From: Marisa cornuarietis | Taxonomy: Eukaryota > Mollusca > Gastropoda > Architaenioglossa > Ampullariidae | Assembly (NCBI GenBank): GCA_004794655.1 | Contig: SMMW01000081.1 | Coordinates: 620,001-684,000, forward strand | Direction: 5' to 3' | DNA: 64,000 bases | Part shown: piece after piece, positions 41,170 through 53,395 of the stretch | How the letters are laid out: each line of letters begins with the position of its first letter | How positions within the stretch are numbered: position 1 is the first letter of the stretch | Made by a program: the position numbers and the translations under genes | Notes under the pieces: generated by a model | Databases searched by the model: none | Told to the model about the DNA's origin: nothing | The model's input: only the letters and a program-made list of their open reading frames with translations

Positions 41170-41863
41170 GTTAAGAAAAACTGGTCTTGTTTATTACAGC
41201 AGCAATTTTAATCGAAACGCGACGTCCCTGGCGAATTCTGTCTGTCACGAAATAACAGAATCGAATAGCAACAGCTTGGCATATCGTTTGTGTGAGGTGT
41301 AAATAAACAGATAAAAGCTAACAGCAGGTGATGGGGGATGTTTTGATGGCGTTAGAGGCGGCTATGGTTCGATTCGGAGGGAGCCGAGCACGCGCCTCAC
41401 AGATGTCAGTGATGCTCATCTGGCAGGTGACAGACCCGCGGTTTCTCCGCACTTTAGTAATTAAGGAATTGGATGAAATGACCAGTTCCTTTGGCAGGGT
41501 TAGTAGGGTGTCCTCAAGGAACTGGGAGGCTTTGTCTTGTACCAGCTACTAGCGTTTGTGTTGCGTGATTGGCTGTCTCTCAGGTACGTAGGTAGCTACG
41601 TACAGTTGAGCGCAGATGTCAGTTTAAATGACCTATCGGATACCACAAAGGTTGTGAAATCGCTGATTTAACATTAAGCCAGATGTCCAATCAATGCTTT
41701 TACCACCAAGGTATTGTAGGATAAAAGTAGCAAAGCGATATTTTCACGAGGCTGAATGAAGTTTCTGTTGCGAGCGTGAAGTCGCCTACTACAAGACAAG
41801 GGACTTGGTTTAGTGACCAGCATTACTTACCAAGATGTCGGCAAGCCTACTCTTAAGACAGAG

Positions 41864-41913
<50 letters not shown>

Positions 41914-44900
41914 GATGATTGATGATGATGATGTCCATTTGTAATGCGCAGGTATCCATTCGGAAGAATGCTCTTTGCGCCGTAAATACAAAATAAATAA
42001 AAAATGTGCTGAGTAGCTATTATGTATTAGAATGTCACCATGTCATCGGCCAGATCACTTTTTTGGTATCTTCTCTTTAAGTCTATGTGGCTTCTAGGAA
42101 TATGTACTCTTCAGCTGATTCTCAAACCTTCGAAATTCCCTTTCGGAAACAAAATCTAAGGGACAGCACTCTTTCTCTCATCTTCCTCTGTAGTGTGGGA
42201 CAGCTTTCGACCTTCAGGTACAGCAGATCGCTTTAAAAAAAATCTGTAAAAGCCCATCAGACATCTGTACACTAGCCTCGATGTTGCACCCTTCCTTCTC
42301 CCTCCCATGTTTTATCAATTAATGATCATGTTTGAATGTATAGAGGATCGATCGGCTGAGCGCAGAATTTACCCCGCACCTCCCCCCCCCCAACGGCACG
42401 TGGACGTATGTGTGTACAAATGTGCTTAGTATTATTAGTCATATGTCGTGTCTAATTATCTAGTTCACTATGTATTTCGTGATGTGAAAGTTACCTGCGC
42501 CTCTTATTTCATTATCTTTAACAATTATTACCTCCAGCATTGCATCAGACACTTTTTATCACAACTATAACAACTTTGTCTTATCTCTCAGTCAGTCATA
42601 AATCTGAGAGAGCATTTGAACTTGTAAAATGAAAAAGGCTCATGCTAATGTCATGTGTTTTGTGAAGCAGATGAAGTCAACGAATCCAAGGAAAATGCCT
42701 TTGATACACAACGACACCTTGGTAAGCCAACCGAAAAGGACTTTGTTGCCTGAATGCTAGTCACATGACTGTAGACGTTGTTAACCAAAGAAGTCGCTAC
42801 CTGAATGAAGACCTTTCTGTATTCCGGGACGACTAGTCCCTTAGAGAGGAAGAAAATTGCATGAACATTCGTCCCGTTTCGCTACAGACATTATTATATG
42901 TAGACTTTATTGCGAATACGAAATGTTTAGCTGGACTAATTCGGGAAAAATATTGCAGAGAAGTATACACTACACAATGCGTCTCATTAGAGAATGAAGA
43001 ATATGTTTTTGTGCAGATTAGTATTTCTTAAATTTTTAGCTAAATATATTTATACTTGTATAGGTACCCGTGCCTGCTATACAGACCTGTGGTTTTTTCT
43101 TGTCCATCAACACAAAGTAGCTAAATGAACACTCACAGCTATCTCAATCAATTTACTTTAAATTGAACTTTTCATGCAACAGTATAATAAACTTGACCGC
43201 CGACACAATATGTTGTTTGTATCGTGCACACAGTAAATCATAAGAAATATCTGCCACAACGTTTTTGCTTTTCCGTATTTAAAAAAAAAACTGATTGTGT
43301 GAGCAAAAGCTTCTTTTCTTACCGTTATTTACACCAGCCACCATCTGAGCAACTTTGACCATATAAACGTGCAAATCAGTCTCAGTGATAAATTGTCACA
43401 CTTGAGGCTTTTTGTGGCAACACGCAAGTAAATGGACAAACATAAACTGTAATGGTCACCTCCAGCTTAAAATGTTTAAAGAATATCAACGGTCCTCACC
43501 ATGTAATATTGTGAAGTTGTTCTTAGTTGTCTGCTGTCTGAGCATACTGTGTCTGGGGTTTTGAACCTTCACAATCCACAGGTTCACACATGTAGAGTTT
43601 AATACTTTGTGCTAGAGAACAGAGTTTCACTCACGTCTTCGCTACTCGAGCATGATAACAGTAGATCGTGTGATAAACCCGATGTATTGCTCCACCTTCT
43701 AACTATTTTATGATAACCGAGCTACAGCGTGGAGCCCACCGGCAATGACGACGCACGTCCTTTGCACGCGGGAGCGAGATTTTGCAGAATTTGCTGACTA
43801 TAGGTGCAAATCGACAACTTGAAAATAAGATAACAAATAAATGTCTGTATTTCGTGTGATCCCATTTACCAAAAATATCTATATTTTCATTACCTACCCA
43901 GGACATGAACTTTGCTTGTGGATCTACTAGACATTGAGAGCATAATATAAATTGAAAGTTGTCATCGTTTTTGATGTGACGCAAAGAGCAAGTTTTAACT
44001 ATATGGGTAGGTTTGTAGGTTTGCTAAATCACCCATCTTCACGACAGTGAGACTGAGATTTTTTCGGGCGCTCTAGTTTCCTCCCCCCCCCCTCCGTGTG
44101 TCTGCTCTCGGTGTGTGCATTTTTCGAGTATGTAGAGCTCTTTGAACGGTTTTTCTGAGATGTGCTGCGTAAATAGCTACTATTACTGTCACATTATTAT
44201 GGGAAATTTTTAAGGCATCGAAAAGAATCAGTTTTCAAATGGAATTTGAACTAGTGCATTTGGAACGGATATTTTCACGTTTGAATTAAACTGTCTCTCT
44301 CCTATAGTTTTGGTCTGATTTGCACGTCTTATAATTTGAGAAACGCATCCCCAGAATAATAACCCATCTTACATAATGTACTAATAATTCAATATACCTT
44401 TGTTTCTTGGCCGTAGCGATAAGATCGTTGGATGCCTTGTAAAAGCTAGTAAAGAGCGAGATATTAAAACGTTTTAATTACATCCATTTGTACACTTCTA
44501 TAGATCCATCTCTTATTTGATTCAATAAAAGAATAAATATATTTCAAAAGTTACCTTCCCAACAAAAACGTTGTATTATTTCTAGCTTCTCAAGACAGTT
44601 CATTCAAATAAAATATCCTTGATTCACAGCCTTTGTGTGATCAATATAATCCAACAAGAAGCTGCCACATTTTGCAAAGGTTTTAACCTATTTTCACATT
44701 TTGTATACATCTGTGGCATTTTCCATAGATATTATTTTTCGTAAAAAGTTTTGGCCATAGTAATTATTGAAAGAAAAGTCAAATGCTTTTTTTAAAGTCA
44801 ATAAAGGTAGCGTAAAATTCCTGTTTTCTAGAAAAATGTATCTGAATGAATGCAAGGAAAGCAAAAATGCGATAAATCGTAGGATGTTTTTTTCCCTTAA

Positions 44901-47900
44901 AACTGTCCGAGTTTATTATTACCCGCAGACTAGTGTTAGTTGTGTGCGGGTTTCATTATCTATAACGTGAAACAGTGCTGAATTAGGATTATGGAAGTGT
45001 ATGAGAGTTTTATACAATATGCAATATATTGCAGGTGGAGTTTTTTCCCGACTGGACAGCTGCGGACCCACACGACGCGGTGCCAGTCAAGCGAGTCTAC
45101 CTGTACTCAGCCACACTGGCCATCCAGCAGACGCCACCCACCGGCAGCCACATCCGCATCACGGCCTTCCAGGAGCAAGAGGCGGCACAGCTGAGGTGTT
45201 GCCTACGTCGCCATGGCAACGACACCTCGGTGCCAGCGCTCGTTGTGCACTCCAACAAAAACGACGACCAGCAACAGGTGCTCGCTGTGGTCTATCAGTG
45301 TCACGTGCCTTTTTCTCCACAAGACCTGACCAGAGTTCGTGTCACTATGACCCCTGATTCCACTTGCCCAGTCGAGGACGACTACTACTTACCAGTCTAC
45401 ATCCCGGAAGTGGTTCAAGGGGGACTCGCCATCTGTGGTAAAGTGGCCTTTGGAAGCTTACTGGACCCTCTTAAGCTGGTCGAATGGTTCGAGATGCAAA
45501 AACTACTTGGAGTGGACAAAATCCAAATACTTGACTTTGGAAATCCCCTTAATGTGACGAAAGTGTTTAGATACTATCAAGAAAAAGGCCTGCTGGCTAT
45601 GTTCCCGTACAAGCTTCCAGGTCTGTTTATTTTTTTGCGATGTATATGTCTTTTTCTATCTATTTTAACTGGATAAACTGTCAGGTCTGCTCGCCCTCTG
45701 CACGTTGGTTCGTATCTTTCCGCTGTCTGACAAATCCTTATCGCGCTTTGCTTCATGGTTCTGTGGGAGCAGTTCTATTTCCTTTTTTAAATCTTGGGAA
45801 TGATGGCAAAAATTAATTGATACTTATCTTCTGCGGTATTATGAGTATATAGAAATATATTATGAAACTAAACTTAATTTTTGCAGTTATGAAACATGTC
45901 ATTTCAATAAATATTTTGGTTAGTGCACGTAGTTGCAAATATTTACTTAAAACGTCTTATCTTAGAATATTCTCTTTCCAAATGTATATCCAATGCTATA
46001 TTTAGGTATTTCATTATACTTACACCTTTGACGCAAGGAAGAGAATATCGTTGAGTAGAATACAACGAGAAGAGACAAAAATGACACCGTTGGATTGAGG
46101 CGTGGAGGACATTTTGTGCAGATTAACGTTTTTCATCGTGATATTGCTAAAAGTGAAGAGACAATGCTGAGACATTGGGCCTAAATTGGTTTAAAGAGGA
46201 CCTGAACAGAGCTTTCCAATCTGCGATTGTGTATTTCCATATATCAATGGACAGGTGTTGCGTTCTTCACTGTGTTAATATCTTGAGGATAATTAGAATC
46301 CCAGTTTCAGAGTGGATTATATATGTGTTAGGAGATAATTTTGTTTAATTGTTTTACTTTATCTCTCTGTATCAACAATTATAGAGTATTAACTCACGAT
46401 TAGATCGTTTGTTTATATAAAGGAACACGTAACTTGTGTGCATGTGTGGAAAGGTTGTGACATAGAGATACACGTATACTTCTATATTTCACCTGTAATT
46501 TACATATCATAGCTCTTTCGACAATAAAGATAAAAATGATAATTTTATTACAGGTCGTCCATGGGGTAGAGGCTTTACTGACGAAACTAGAGTACTTTAC
46601 CAACTGAGCCAGGATGAAGACTTTTCTATTCTTGAATGTCGTCTGCGACTGGCCGGCTATGATTATGTCATGGGCATCGACATGGATGAAATCATTTTAC
46701 CCAGGAAAATGACGGCACTGAAGCCATATTTTCAGGTATTTCCTGTGATGAAAAATTTGTCTGGCTGCCTGCCTACGTGTCACCTCGCAGCTAAAGTCAT
46801 GCAATTTATCAAATCCCCACAAACAATGTTGTTATATCAGGAAAATTTGTACAGTTTGCAATTGTGAGCATTAATTCCTCACTGTCTAGTTGAGTGGGCA
46901 CTGAAAGTTAATTTCTTGACCAGATAGTCCTTACCTTCATTCCCTAAACAGGAAATATGTATATTTATTTTCTAAAAGTATTTTACTTTATTTCTTTGGT
47001 GGGAGAATTTTCGGAGCTTTTTTTCGGACACAAAATATTTGCCTTTATTCCATGAACAAAAATAAATATCGGTCTTTATTTCTTGATCAGAAATTACTTG
47101 CTTTCATCTCTTGAGCCGAAATATTTGTCTTCATTTCTTGAGCAGGAAACATTCGGTCAAGATCCCAGTCTGGCGGCCGTGTACTTCCACGTGCAGTTCT
47201 TCGTGGAGGAGTTCGGGCCTGAGGACAAGGACGCGCCACTGCACGTGCTCCGTTATCTCAAGAGCACGCCGGCGCGGTGGGAGTGTCAGAAGTACACCTA
47301 CATGCCGGCCAGAGCTGACCAGGGGTCTACACACGCCATCAGTCCCTACCCAGGATTTGTAACGTATGTAGTAAACATAAAGCGCCAACTATACATTATT
47401 TTGTCAATATTGTAACACAAGAGACTGCAGGTGGTGGCGATGATGACGACGACGACGACGAGGAGGAGGAGGAGGGTTAGTAAAACATCACTGGGGGTAC
47501 GCTCTCAGTGTAAGGGAGAAGCTGAATGCTTGGTGGCCTGGTAGGGTGACGGTTCGATTCCTGTGTGGCGCAGAAAACTTATCTAAGATGAGCCATCTCT
47601 CGGTGTACCTGACTCCATAGAGAGCTGTGAAAGGTAAGGAAGCGAGAAAAGCTCCGAGAAAAATGAGGTCTTTAACACCACACCACACGATTGACTATAA
47701 AAGGTTAGAGAGAGTCAACGACATTTACTTTTCTTTTAGCTTGCCCGCTGACCCATTCGAATATTACAACAACATCGTTAAAAATTACACATCAAGGTAA
47801 CAACTACGACTGACTTTATGGTGTGATTCTGTATTGTTTCTAGAACAAAAACAAGTGTTTCTTACATGCACGTTCAAGTGATTGCTTGCAGGTGACATTA

Positions 47901-50233
47901 TGTAAGGTAGTTCTTCGAAACTTGTACTGAAAGTACAAACATAGATTCACCAAATACTTATGTCCTGATGCTTGGAATAGAAAGGTGGAGATTGCAGAAG
48001 TGCGGTGCTGCTTCTTTAGCGGCATTGAGTAAATCATCAAAGTCAAAAGATGAAGGTCCTTTTATTAAAAAAGTTAAAAAAAAATTAAACACCTTTATTT
48101 GAAATGAAGTAAAAACTGTAAAATAATTGTTTCTGTACGTCTCAAAATTTTCTTTACTGCATATAACTTCCAATATAATTGTGTGAGGGGGCCCCGGAGT
48201 GTTCCAAGCTCCGGGAGTGCCCCTCACACTTTTGTATTTTAAGTTATATGTATTAACGAAAATTACGAACATAGTCCTTCCTGCAAATTCTCTTGAATTC
48301 TTTCGACTTGTGACTCCTGCTTATCGGTTTTTTCCCTTGTTTCTTTTTCTCTTCTCTCTGCTTCTTTTTCTCTAGCTATTCTCTCTGCTTCTTCTTTCCG
48401 TTCTAATCTATCAGCTCCTTCTTTCCGTTCTAATCTATCAGCTCCTTCTTTCCTTTCTAGTCTCTCAGCTTCCTCTTTTCGTTCTAATCTTTCTATCATC
48501 CTGTCTTGTCTCTCTATACACTGGAAAATGTATTTAGTAAGTTCCCCCTCTCTTAATCCTAACATCTCTCCTTCCCTCTTATAATCCTAAACACTTCGCT
48601 GGGGAATTTCCATTTTCAATGCTATTAAATAAGAACCCTAGAATATAAACTCTCAAACCACTAACCCTAAGCCCAGTCAAGGCAGGTTACAACAAAAAAA
48701 TGTCGATAGCAATAATACAACAAAATCAAAATCAACTGCTTACACAAGGTTAAATCACATCAAAATCCACAATATCAGAGAACACAGAGAGTAATCTTCC
48801 AATTATACCAAGTGGTTATCAAAACCCTAATAGCAAAGGAATATAATTTCACAATGTAACATAGGTTGCTAGCCCACGAAGCATGCAATTATATGCCTAG
48901 GCTACTATCTTAGCATTTCTTTATGTCTTAGAGATTTTATCAGCCACACAGGCTATTCAATCAGCCACACAGGCTATTCAATCCGCCACACAGGCTTTTC
49001 AAATTTTCCACACAGGCTTTTCAAATTTTCCACACAGGCTTTTCAAATTTGCCACACAGGCTTTTCAAATCTACCACACAGGCTAGTCAATAATTATAAC
49101 AGATGGCATAGAGGCATAGCATGGAGTATATAGGCAGGTCATCAATTAAACACACAGAATCATATCATAACACATTACATAGTACCATAACATATACTGC
49201 ATCAAATGTTCACAAATGTTTCTCAAACTGTTTCCAAATCAAGTCACAAAAATAATCAAAGTTTCTTCTGTTAATTCAAATCATCGATTTACTGAGGCAC
49301 ACAATATTTAAGTAAGGAAACCCAAAACTTTTTCTTAAAACTTCCAAGATAGGTAACTACAGGATAGCGAACAGTCACTCTCCCTTGCGGTTACTTCACA
49401 CTCTTTTACTCCCCCCTGAGGAGAGAGTTGAGAAGGAAAGACAAGACTCAAAGTAGATACAGAGGCTAGGCCCTTACTGTGGAGAGAACTTTACAAACTC
49501 CACAGACCCGTAAAGCTGGAGACGGGGTGACAGCACCAAACGATACAAACTCACGACAGGTCACGTCGGGGGTCATCAATGTCAAGAACGCACGGGACGT
49601 GTGGACAGGTGACATACAACACACACTCACCTCACAGCCTTCTTCACGTGTCCTTACACACAACAAAGTACAAAGACCTGCACGTGGGTTCCTATATCTC
49701 TATAATTTGAAAAAAATCCAAATATTTTCCCACACTCAACGAATTTCAAATAAAAGTTACATCAACATACCTCGCAGCTAAATTAATGATGACATAAACC
49801 CTACTAATATTCTAAGTATCCTTTCAACAACGTAAATGTCTTCTATCAACCTTCCACTCAAACGTCGCTCACCGTCTCTTCTCTATATCAGCTTAATTTT
49901 CTTCCAATGTTCAACAGTTTCTCAAAACGTACCTGACCACATCACACTGTCAACGTCTGATCACAACTCACGCACCCACAGATATACACTTGCCTGTAAT
50001 TCTCCTTGAAATTATATAAAAATACACACCACTACGAATCTCCAAAAGCACAGCAATTACTCCCAATATAGAATCCACTGGCAGAAACACAGCAACTGAC
50101 GAAACTTTTCACACACACAGCAATACTCCAATTTTCTGAATAAACCAGTAGAAACACAGCAACTGACGAAACACAAACCTATATACTCCAAACAATACTA
50201 CAAATGGCGACCTCCTTTACTTTTCTTGAAAAA

Positions 50234-50311
<78 letters not shown>

Positions 50312-51021
50312 TCCACTCAAACCATCTTTTGTTCTCTCTCTCTCAAAACTTCTGCGCTCTTGCAGACGACACCCCACGTCATACCCATTTTTACGTCACG
50401 CTTTTGAACCATAGCAAACGTATCCCCCAAGGGCCACTAACCCTGCTGTACAAAACAAACAAGGGAGCTAACTCCATTTCTGTCATTCATTAATTTCACG
50501 GGTCGATCCGTGACAGTTGCCAAGAGCGATGTCTACCGGTGTAAACAAAGCAAACACTAATACAGTTTATAGGAGCTTTTTGCTGTCACAGTAATTAGTC
50601 TCTTTAAAGAGGAGTCAGAGTCAAAAGACTAAAAATATTAAACAACTTCTTGGACAAATCACAGTAAAAAAAATTTATGGCGCAAAATAGTGGATTGGAC
50701 CTTCGCAGCTATGGCCACACAACATAGATTCAAAGGCATTACTGTTCCTTGGCTATTCCTGGGAAAGCTGACAGAAGGCCAAGCTACACATTACAATGGT
50801 AATGATGCTGTTTCTCTGGCTGTACTTACTCCTTACATTTTTTGTTATTTCTCTGCAGGACACTCGCTGCCCCAGAAGAAGCCGTCATCCACCATTATCG
50901 ACACTGCCCACAAGGTTGGCCAGCCTGCACCCCCTCGCACATCACTGACAGGTCAATCACGAGGTTCCAAGCTGACATTGTTCCTCGAGTAAAGGACGTC
51001 CTCAGTAAATTAGGATTCTAG
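40413..51021 (+). CDS. GT92-A: GT92 (DUF23) family glycosyltransferase, 462 aa
   Basis: Seven coding exons: 40413..40544, 42671..42721, 45035..45620, 46554..46735, 47146..47363, 47740..47796, 50859..51021. All introns are GT..AG and phases agree. A short basic N-terminus is followed by one hydrophobic segment at residues 13-30, the signal anchor of a type II Golgi enzyme. Luminal landmarks of GT92 are LVEWFEMQKLLGVDKI in exon 3, the acidic metal-binding motif GIDMDEIILPR (Asp299-Met-Asp301-Glu302) in exon 4, and HHYRHC (420-425) with downstream Trp429 and Cys432 in exon 7. GT92 members characterised in animals transfer galactose to N-glycan core fucose; the substrate here is not deducible. 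Intron 6 holds an LTR fragment. Reading through the exon 5 donor would give an alternative truncated end at 47415. Confidence 0.92.
41022..41167. repeat. (TG)n and (AG)n tracts in intron 1 of GT92-A
   Basis: TG and GAGA runs at 41022-41070 and about 24 TG units at 41118-41167. Matching TG tract at 56229 in GT92-B. Confidence 0.9.
41865..41932. repeat. (GAT)n microsatellite in intron 1 of GT92-A
   Basis: About 16 GAT units plus imperfect ones. Absent at the equivalent place in GT92-B, where AGACAGAGTG runs straight into CTGAGTAGC. Confidence 0.95.
47420..47476. repeat. Triplet-rich GAC/GAG tract in intron 5 of GT92-A
   Basis: GATGAC, GAC and GAG units in a row. A diverged counterpart is at 62448-62500 in GT92-B. 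Confidence 0.85.
47500..47690 (+). mobile_element. SINE in intron 5 of GT92-A
   Basis: GGTTCGATTCC is a good tRNA B-box. The downstream body (GTACCTGACTCCATAGAGAG, GAAAGGTAAGGAAGCGAG, CTCCGAGAAAAATGAGGTC) recurs at 62528-62712 and, diverged, at 34905-35025. Presence at the same site in both GT92 genes means insertion before the duplication. Confidence 0.6.
48160..48250. repeat. Long hairpin in intron 6 of GT92-A
   Basis: Arms 48160-48190 and 48220-48250 pair at 26 of 31 positions around a 29-base loop that itself has a CCCGGAG/CTCCGGG stem. The counterpart in GT92-B has perfect arms. Confidence 0.85.
48263..48565 (-). CDS. Gag-like coiled-coil fragment of the LTR element (100 aa)
   Basis: The protein begins MLGLREGELTKYIFQCIERQ and continues with about six repeats of a RLERKEEAE-type unit, a charged heptad-like coiled coil. 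Such arginine/glutamate-rich coils are common at the N-terminus of Gag in invertebrate Gypsy-type elements. There is no capsid core, zinc knuckle or polymerase, so it is a broken element gene with no expected host role. Confidence 0.5.
   Translation of the reverse strand: MLGLREGELTKYIFQCIERQDRMIERLERKEEAERLERKEGADRLERKEGADRLERKEEAERIAREKEAERREKETREKTDKQESQVERIQENLQEGLCS
48945..49092. repeat. Minisatellite, about 7 copies of a 21-bp unit
   Basis: Unit CCACACAGGCTTTTCAAATTT with variants (CTATTCAATCA at the left edge). It lies in the leader of the minus-strand LTR element. Confidence 0.9.
49580..50515 (-). mobile_element. LTR (936 bp) of the intron 6 element
   Basis: The minus strand begins TGTCACGGATCGACCCGTG and ends CGTTCTTGACA immediately before TTGATGACCCCCGACG. 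Start and end are homologous to the solo LTR at 28202..29528. Contains a (CA)n tract at 50236-50310. Confidence 0.7.
50236..50310. repeat. (CA)n microsatellite in the LTR
   Basis: About 37 CA units. Confidence 0.97.
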
Positions 51022-51360
51022 TAAAACAACTTGGCTTATAAAAGGGTTTTGCGTCTATGTTTGCAGCCTGTGACATGTTTCAATGAAAAGCAAGAAAGAT
51101 GCAGTGGCTTAGTGGCTGAATGTTGTACATCATAAAACAGTTTGAGAGTGCTGTGACATTTCAAATTAAAATTAGAGAGGGCCTGCAGGAGACTTGTGTA
51201 GTTTCTTTGTTCAGGAACGAAGGAATGTGCAAATGTCAGGATAATTGCATGAGCGTTGGGAGCGCATGTGAGTGTTTGACATACATACGGTCACGTGACT
51301 TTGTATAGATATGTAGGGACACCAAAGCACCAAACACAGAAACTTTTCCACTGACACTTC

Positions 51361-51470
51361 CTCCTTTCTTATTATTATTATTTATTATTATTATTATTAA
51401 AGTAGATTTATATAGTGCAATTTTCAACCCCAGAGTCGACTCAATGCGCTTTCAAAATGACACAGAGACC
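51361..51470. repeat. ATT repeat and dispersed-repeat-like sequence
   Basis: A (TTA/ATT) run is followed by TTTATATAGTGCAATTTTC and GACTCAATGCGCTTTCAAAA, a phrase pair typical of a dispersed repeat common in invertebrate genomes. Boundaries not established. Confidence 0.4.
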
Positions 51471-52335
51471 ATGTTCAAACAAAGACCAAACTTATTAACA
51501 AACAATTATACAGAGACATTGCAACAAACAAAAATACAAGGTAGAAAAAGAAAATACTGCACAAGCATGAACATAACATCTAAAGGATAACATTGAGAGT
51601 CATGGTGTGGTGGAGTCTACAGCTGTGAGCAAACCATTCGACGAATGTCAGCAGACACAGTCACAGTGAGTGAACTCAAGACGCCCAGAGCACGCAGTTA
51701 GGGTGAGCATTGTTGCCTCATTCAAGACATACGATGAATTGAAAAGACATCAGTCGTGTGGTAAAGTGCATGGCCTCACATGTCGGCGACCGCACGTGGG
51801 CAGTATTTGCGCGCTTGCTGCACAGAATCGTTTTGTTTGTTGTTGTTGTTGTTTTTTTTTTTTTTTTTGAAGATCACATCCTCCATCTCTCTGGAGGTTG
51901 AGAAGGGCTAGTTTTGTCCTTAACTCGGCTAAACTAAATCTGAGGGCGGTTGACAGCGCGGCCATTAGGCTGCCGATGGACAGGTGTAATAGCAGTTTTC
52001 CGATGGCTTTGACATCTGATGACCGCAGCGGAACTGTTTATCTTATGATCTTAGTTGTTCAGCTTTTAACGACTGTTTGTCTCTTTGTTAATCTATCTTC
52101 TGTTTAATTCTTATTGCGAAATAATTATTATTCCTTGCTTTAATTTTTTGCTGCGGATCCAGTGTCGTATTTCTAATGTGTAGAGCTGGAGTTAGCACTG
52201 ATCATTTAATCACTGTCAATGAACATTTCCATCGCTGTTAGTCAAAATATCATGGACCATGATGTCGTAAGAAAACTTCTCTACACAGATGTCGCCGTGG
52301 AGAGAGTGGCAGTTGTCGCTAAGGACCATCAGTTG

Positions 52336-52461
52336 TTAAATGCCCAGCCCCAGTTTGCCGGAAGCTTTCTTATCCAGCGTCGCCATCGCCGTCACCAGGC
52401 TGGGCAGGATGAGCAGCTTGAGCATGTTGAGCAACGAATCCCCAGGAAATCTTAGAAGATC
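52336..52461 (-). pseudogene. Exon relic of an SLC1/EAAT-type glutamate transporter
   Basis: Minus-strand translation has [16 protein letters not shown] followed by [20 protein letters not shown] and then a stop (52336-52338). This is the signature stretch of excitatory amino acid transporters around membrane segment 2 (FPGE..MxMLxMLxLP..SLVTGxAxLDxKASGKxG). Relative to the family about four residues between LP and SLVT are missing, and the frame ends where the next membrane segment should start. A stop also lies just upstream in frame. No other transporter exon was found nearby, so this looks like a displaced, dead exon. Confidence 0.6.
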
Positions 52462-53225
52462 TTGAGCAAAGATCTACATTATCGCGTAGGAATACAAAGT
52501 CTGTAGCTGATAGATCAAGCAATAGATCTTGGAACATGAACGACGGAGTTGGAAAAAAAAAACACACAGTAAAACCAGAATAATTGTCCTGTACAACAGA
52601 GTCAGTCATAATTAAAATAACTACACTCTAGCAAAATATTGGAAGAAGAGGTTCGCGTGGGTTCCGAACATACAGAACGCTGAAGCTGAACAGTAATGGC
52701 TGACAAGGCACCGCTCCGAAAAATTGGTGAAGAACAAAATTCTGCGTGATTCCTACGGTCGACCACAAAAACACAGCAGAAACTAAAGAAACTAAAGCTC
52801 AGTCAGTGACGATAATACTGGCACAAACTTGATATCAACTGCAGTTACTTACAACCAAGTATAACACGAAATAAATGTGGAGCACGAGAGCTGTCAAGCC
52901 GGTTAGGCTTTCTTCTTAGAACGGACAATTACAAAACATATTCTATTAAAAACTGAGGTAATGAAACCGGACATGGCCATTTAAAGACTTGCACTAAGGC
53001 AGACTACAATCTTCATACACTCCCTTTACAATCAAAAGTCATGTAGCCATGTACCAGACTGTTATGAACATGTGTTACCATCCCTGATGGATTGATGTGG
53101 CGAGGATGTCGCCCTTGTGTAATTTTGGTACTAGGGATTGTCACCCCTGAATTGAATGTTGATATAGGGGGCGTTGTTTAGAAATTGGAAGAGAAGCAGA
53201 CGTGAGAGTCTGGGAGAAAGAAGAA

Positions 53226-53395
53226 TTTGGGACAGAGGTAAGAATTGATAGTAACTGTGTGGAGAAATATTAACTGTGTGAAGAAATATTAACTGTATGG
53301 AGAAAGAGTAACTGTGTGGAGAAAAACTGTGTGAAGAAATATTAACTGTATGGAGAAAGAGTAACTGTGTGGAGAAGTATTAACTGTGTGGGTTG
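53226..53395 (+). repeat. Minisatellite in the LTR (AACTGTGTGGAGAAATATT-type unit)
   Basis: About eight imperfect units of 17-19 bases alternating GTGTGGAGAAA, GTGTGAAGAAATATT and GTATGGAGAAAGAGT. Confidence 0.85.

Larger units (their letters stand above)
48290..50515 (-). mobile_element. LTR retrotransposon fragment in intron 6 of GT92-A (LTR, leader, start of gag)
   Basis: Reading on the minus strand: an LTR (50515 to 49580), a primer-site-like TTGATGACCCCCGACGTGAC, an untranslated leader with a minisatellite, then a reading frame with a repetitive coiled coil. The leader matches, base for base over long stretches, the leader at 53923-54300, which follows a different LTR. GT92-B lacks the LTR and leader but keeps the innermost piece near 63300-63360. 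Pol and a second LTR are absent. Confidence 0.7.
51022..53059. other. 3' flank of GT92-A and spacer
   Basis: 51022-51148 is 3' UTR shared with GT92-B (63758-63887), then homology stops. Apart from a dispersed-repeat-like stretch near 51361 and the transporter relic near 52336, I see nothing recognisable. Confidence 0.6.

Noticed and set aside
47083..47415. Exon 5 read through as a terminal exon
   Set aside because: A GTATGT donor at 47364 joins in phase to exons 6 and 7 that carry the family's HHYRHC motif, and the same holds in GT92-B.
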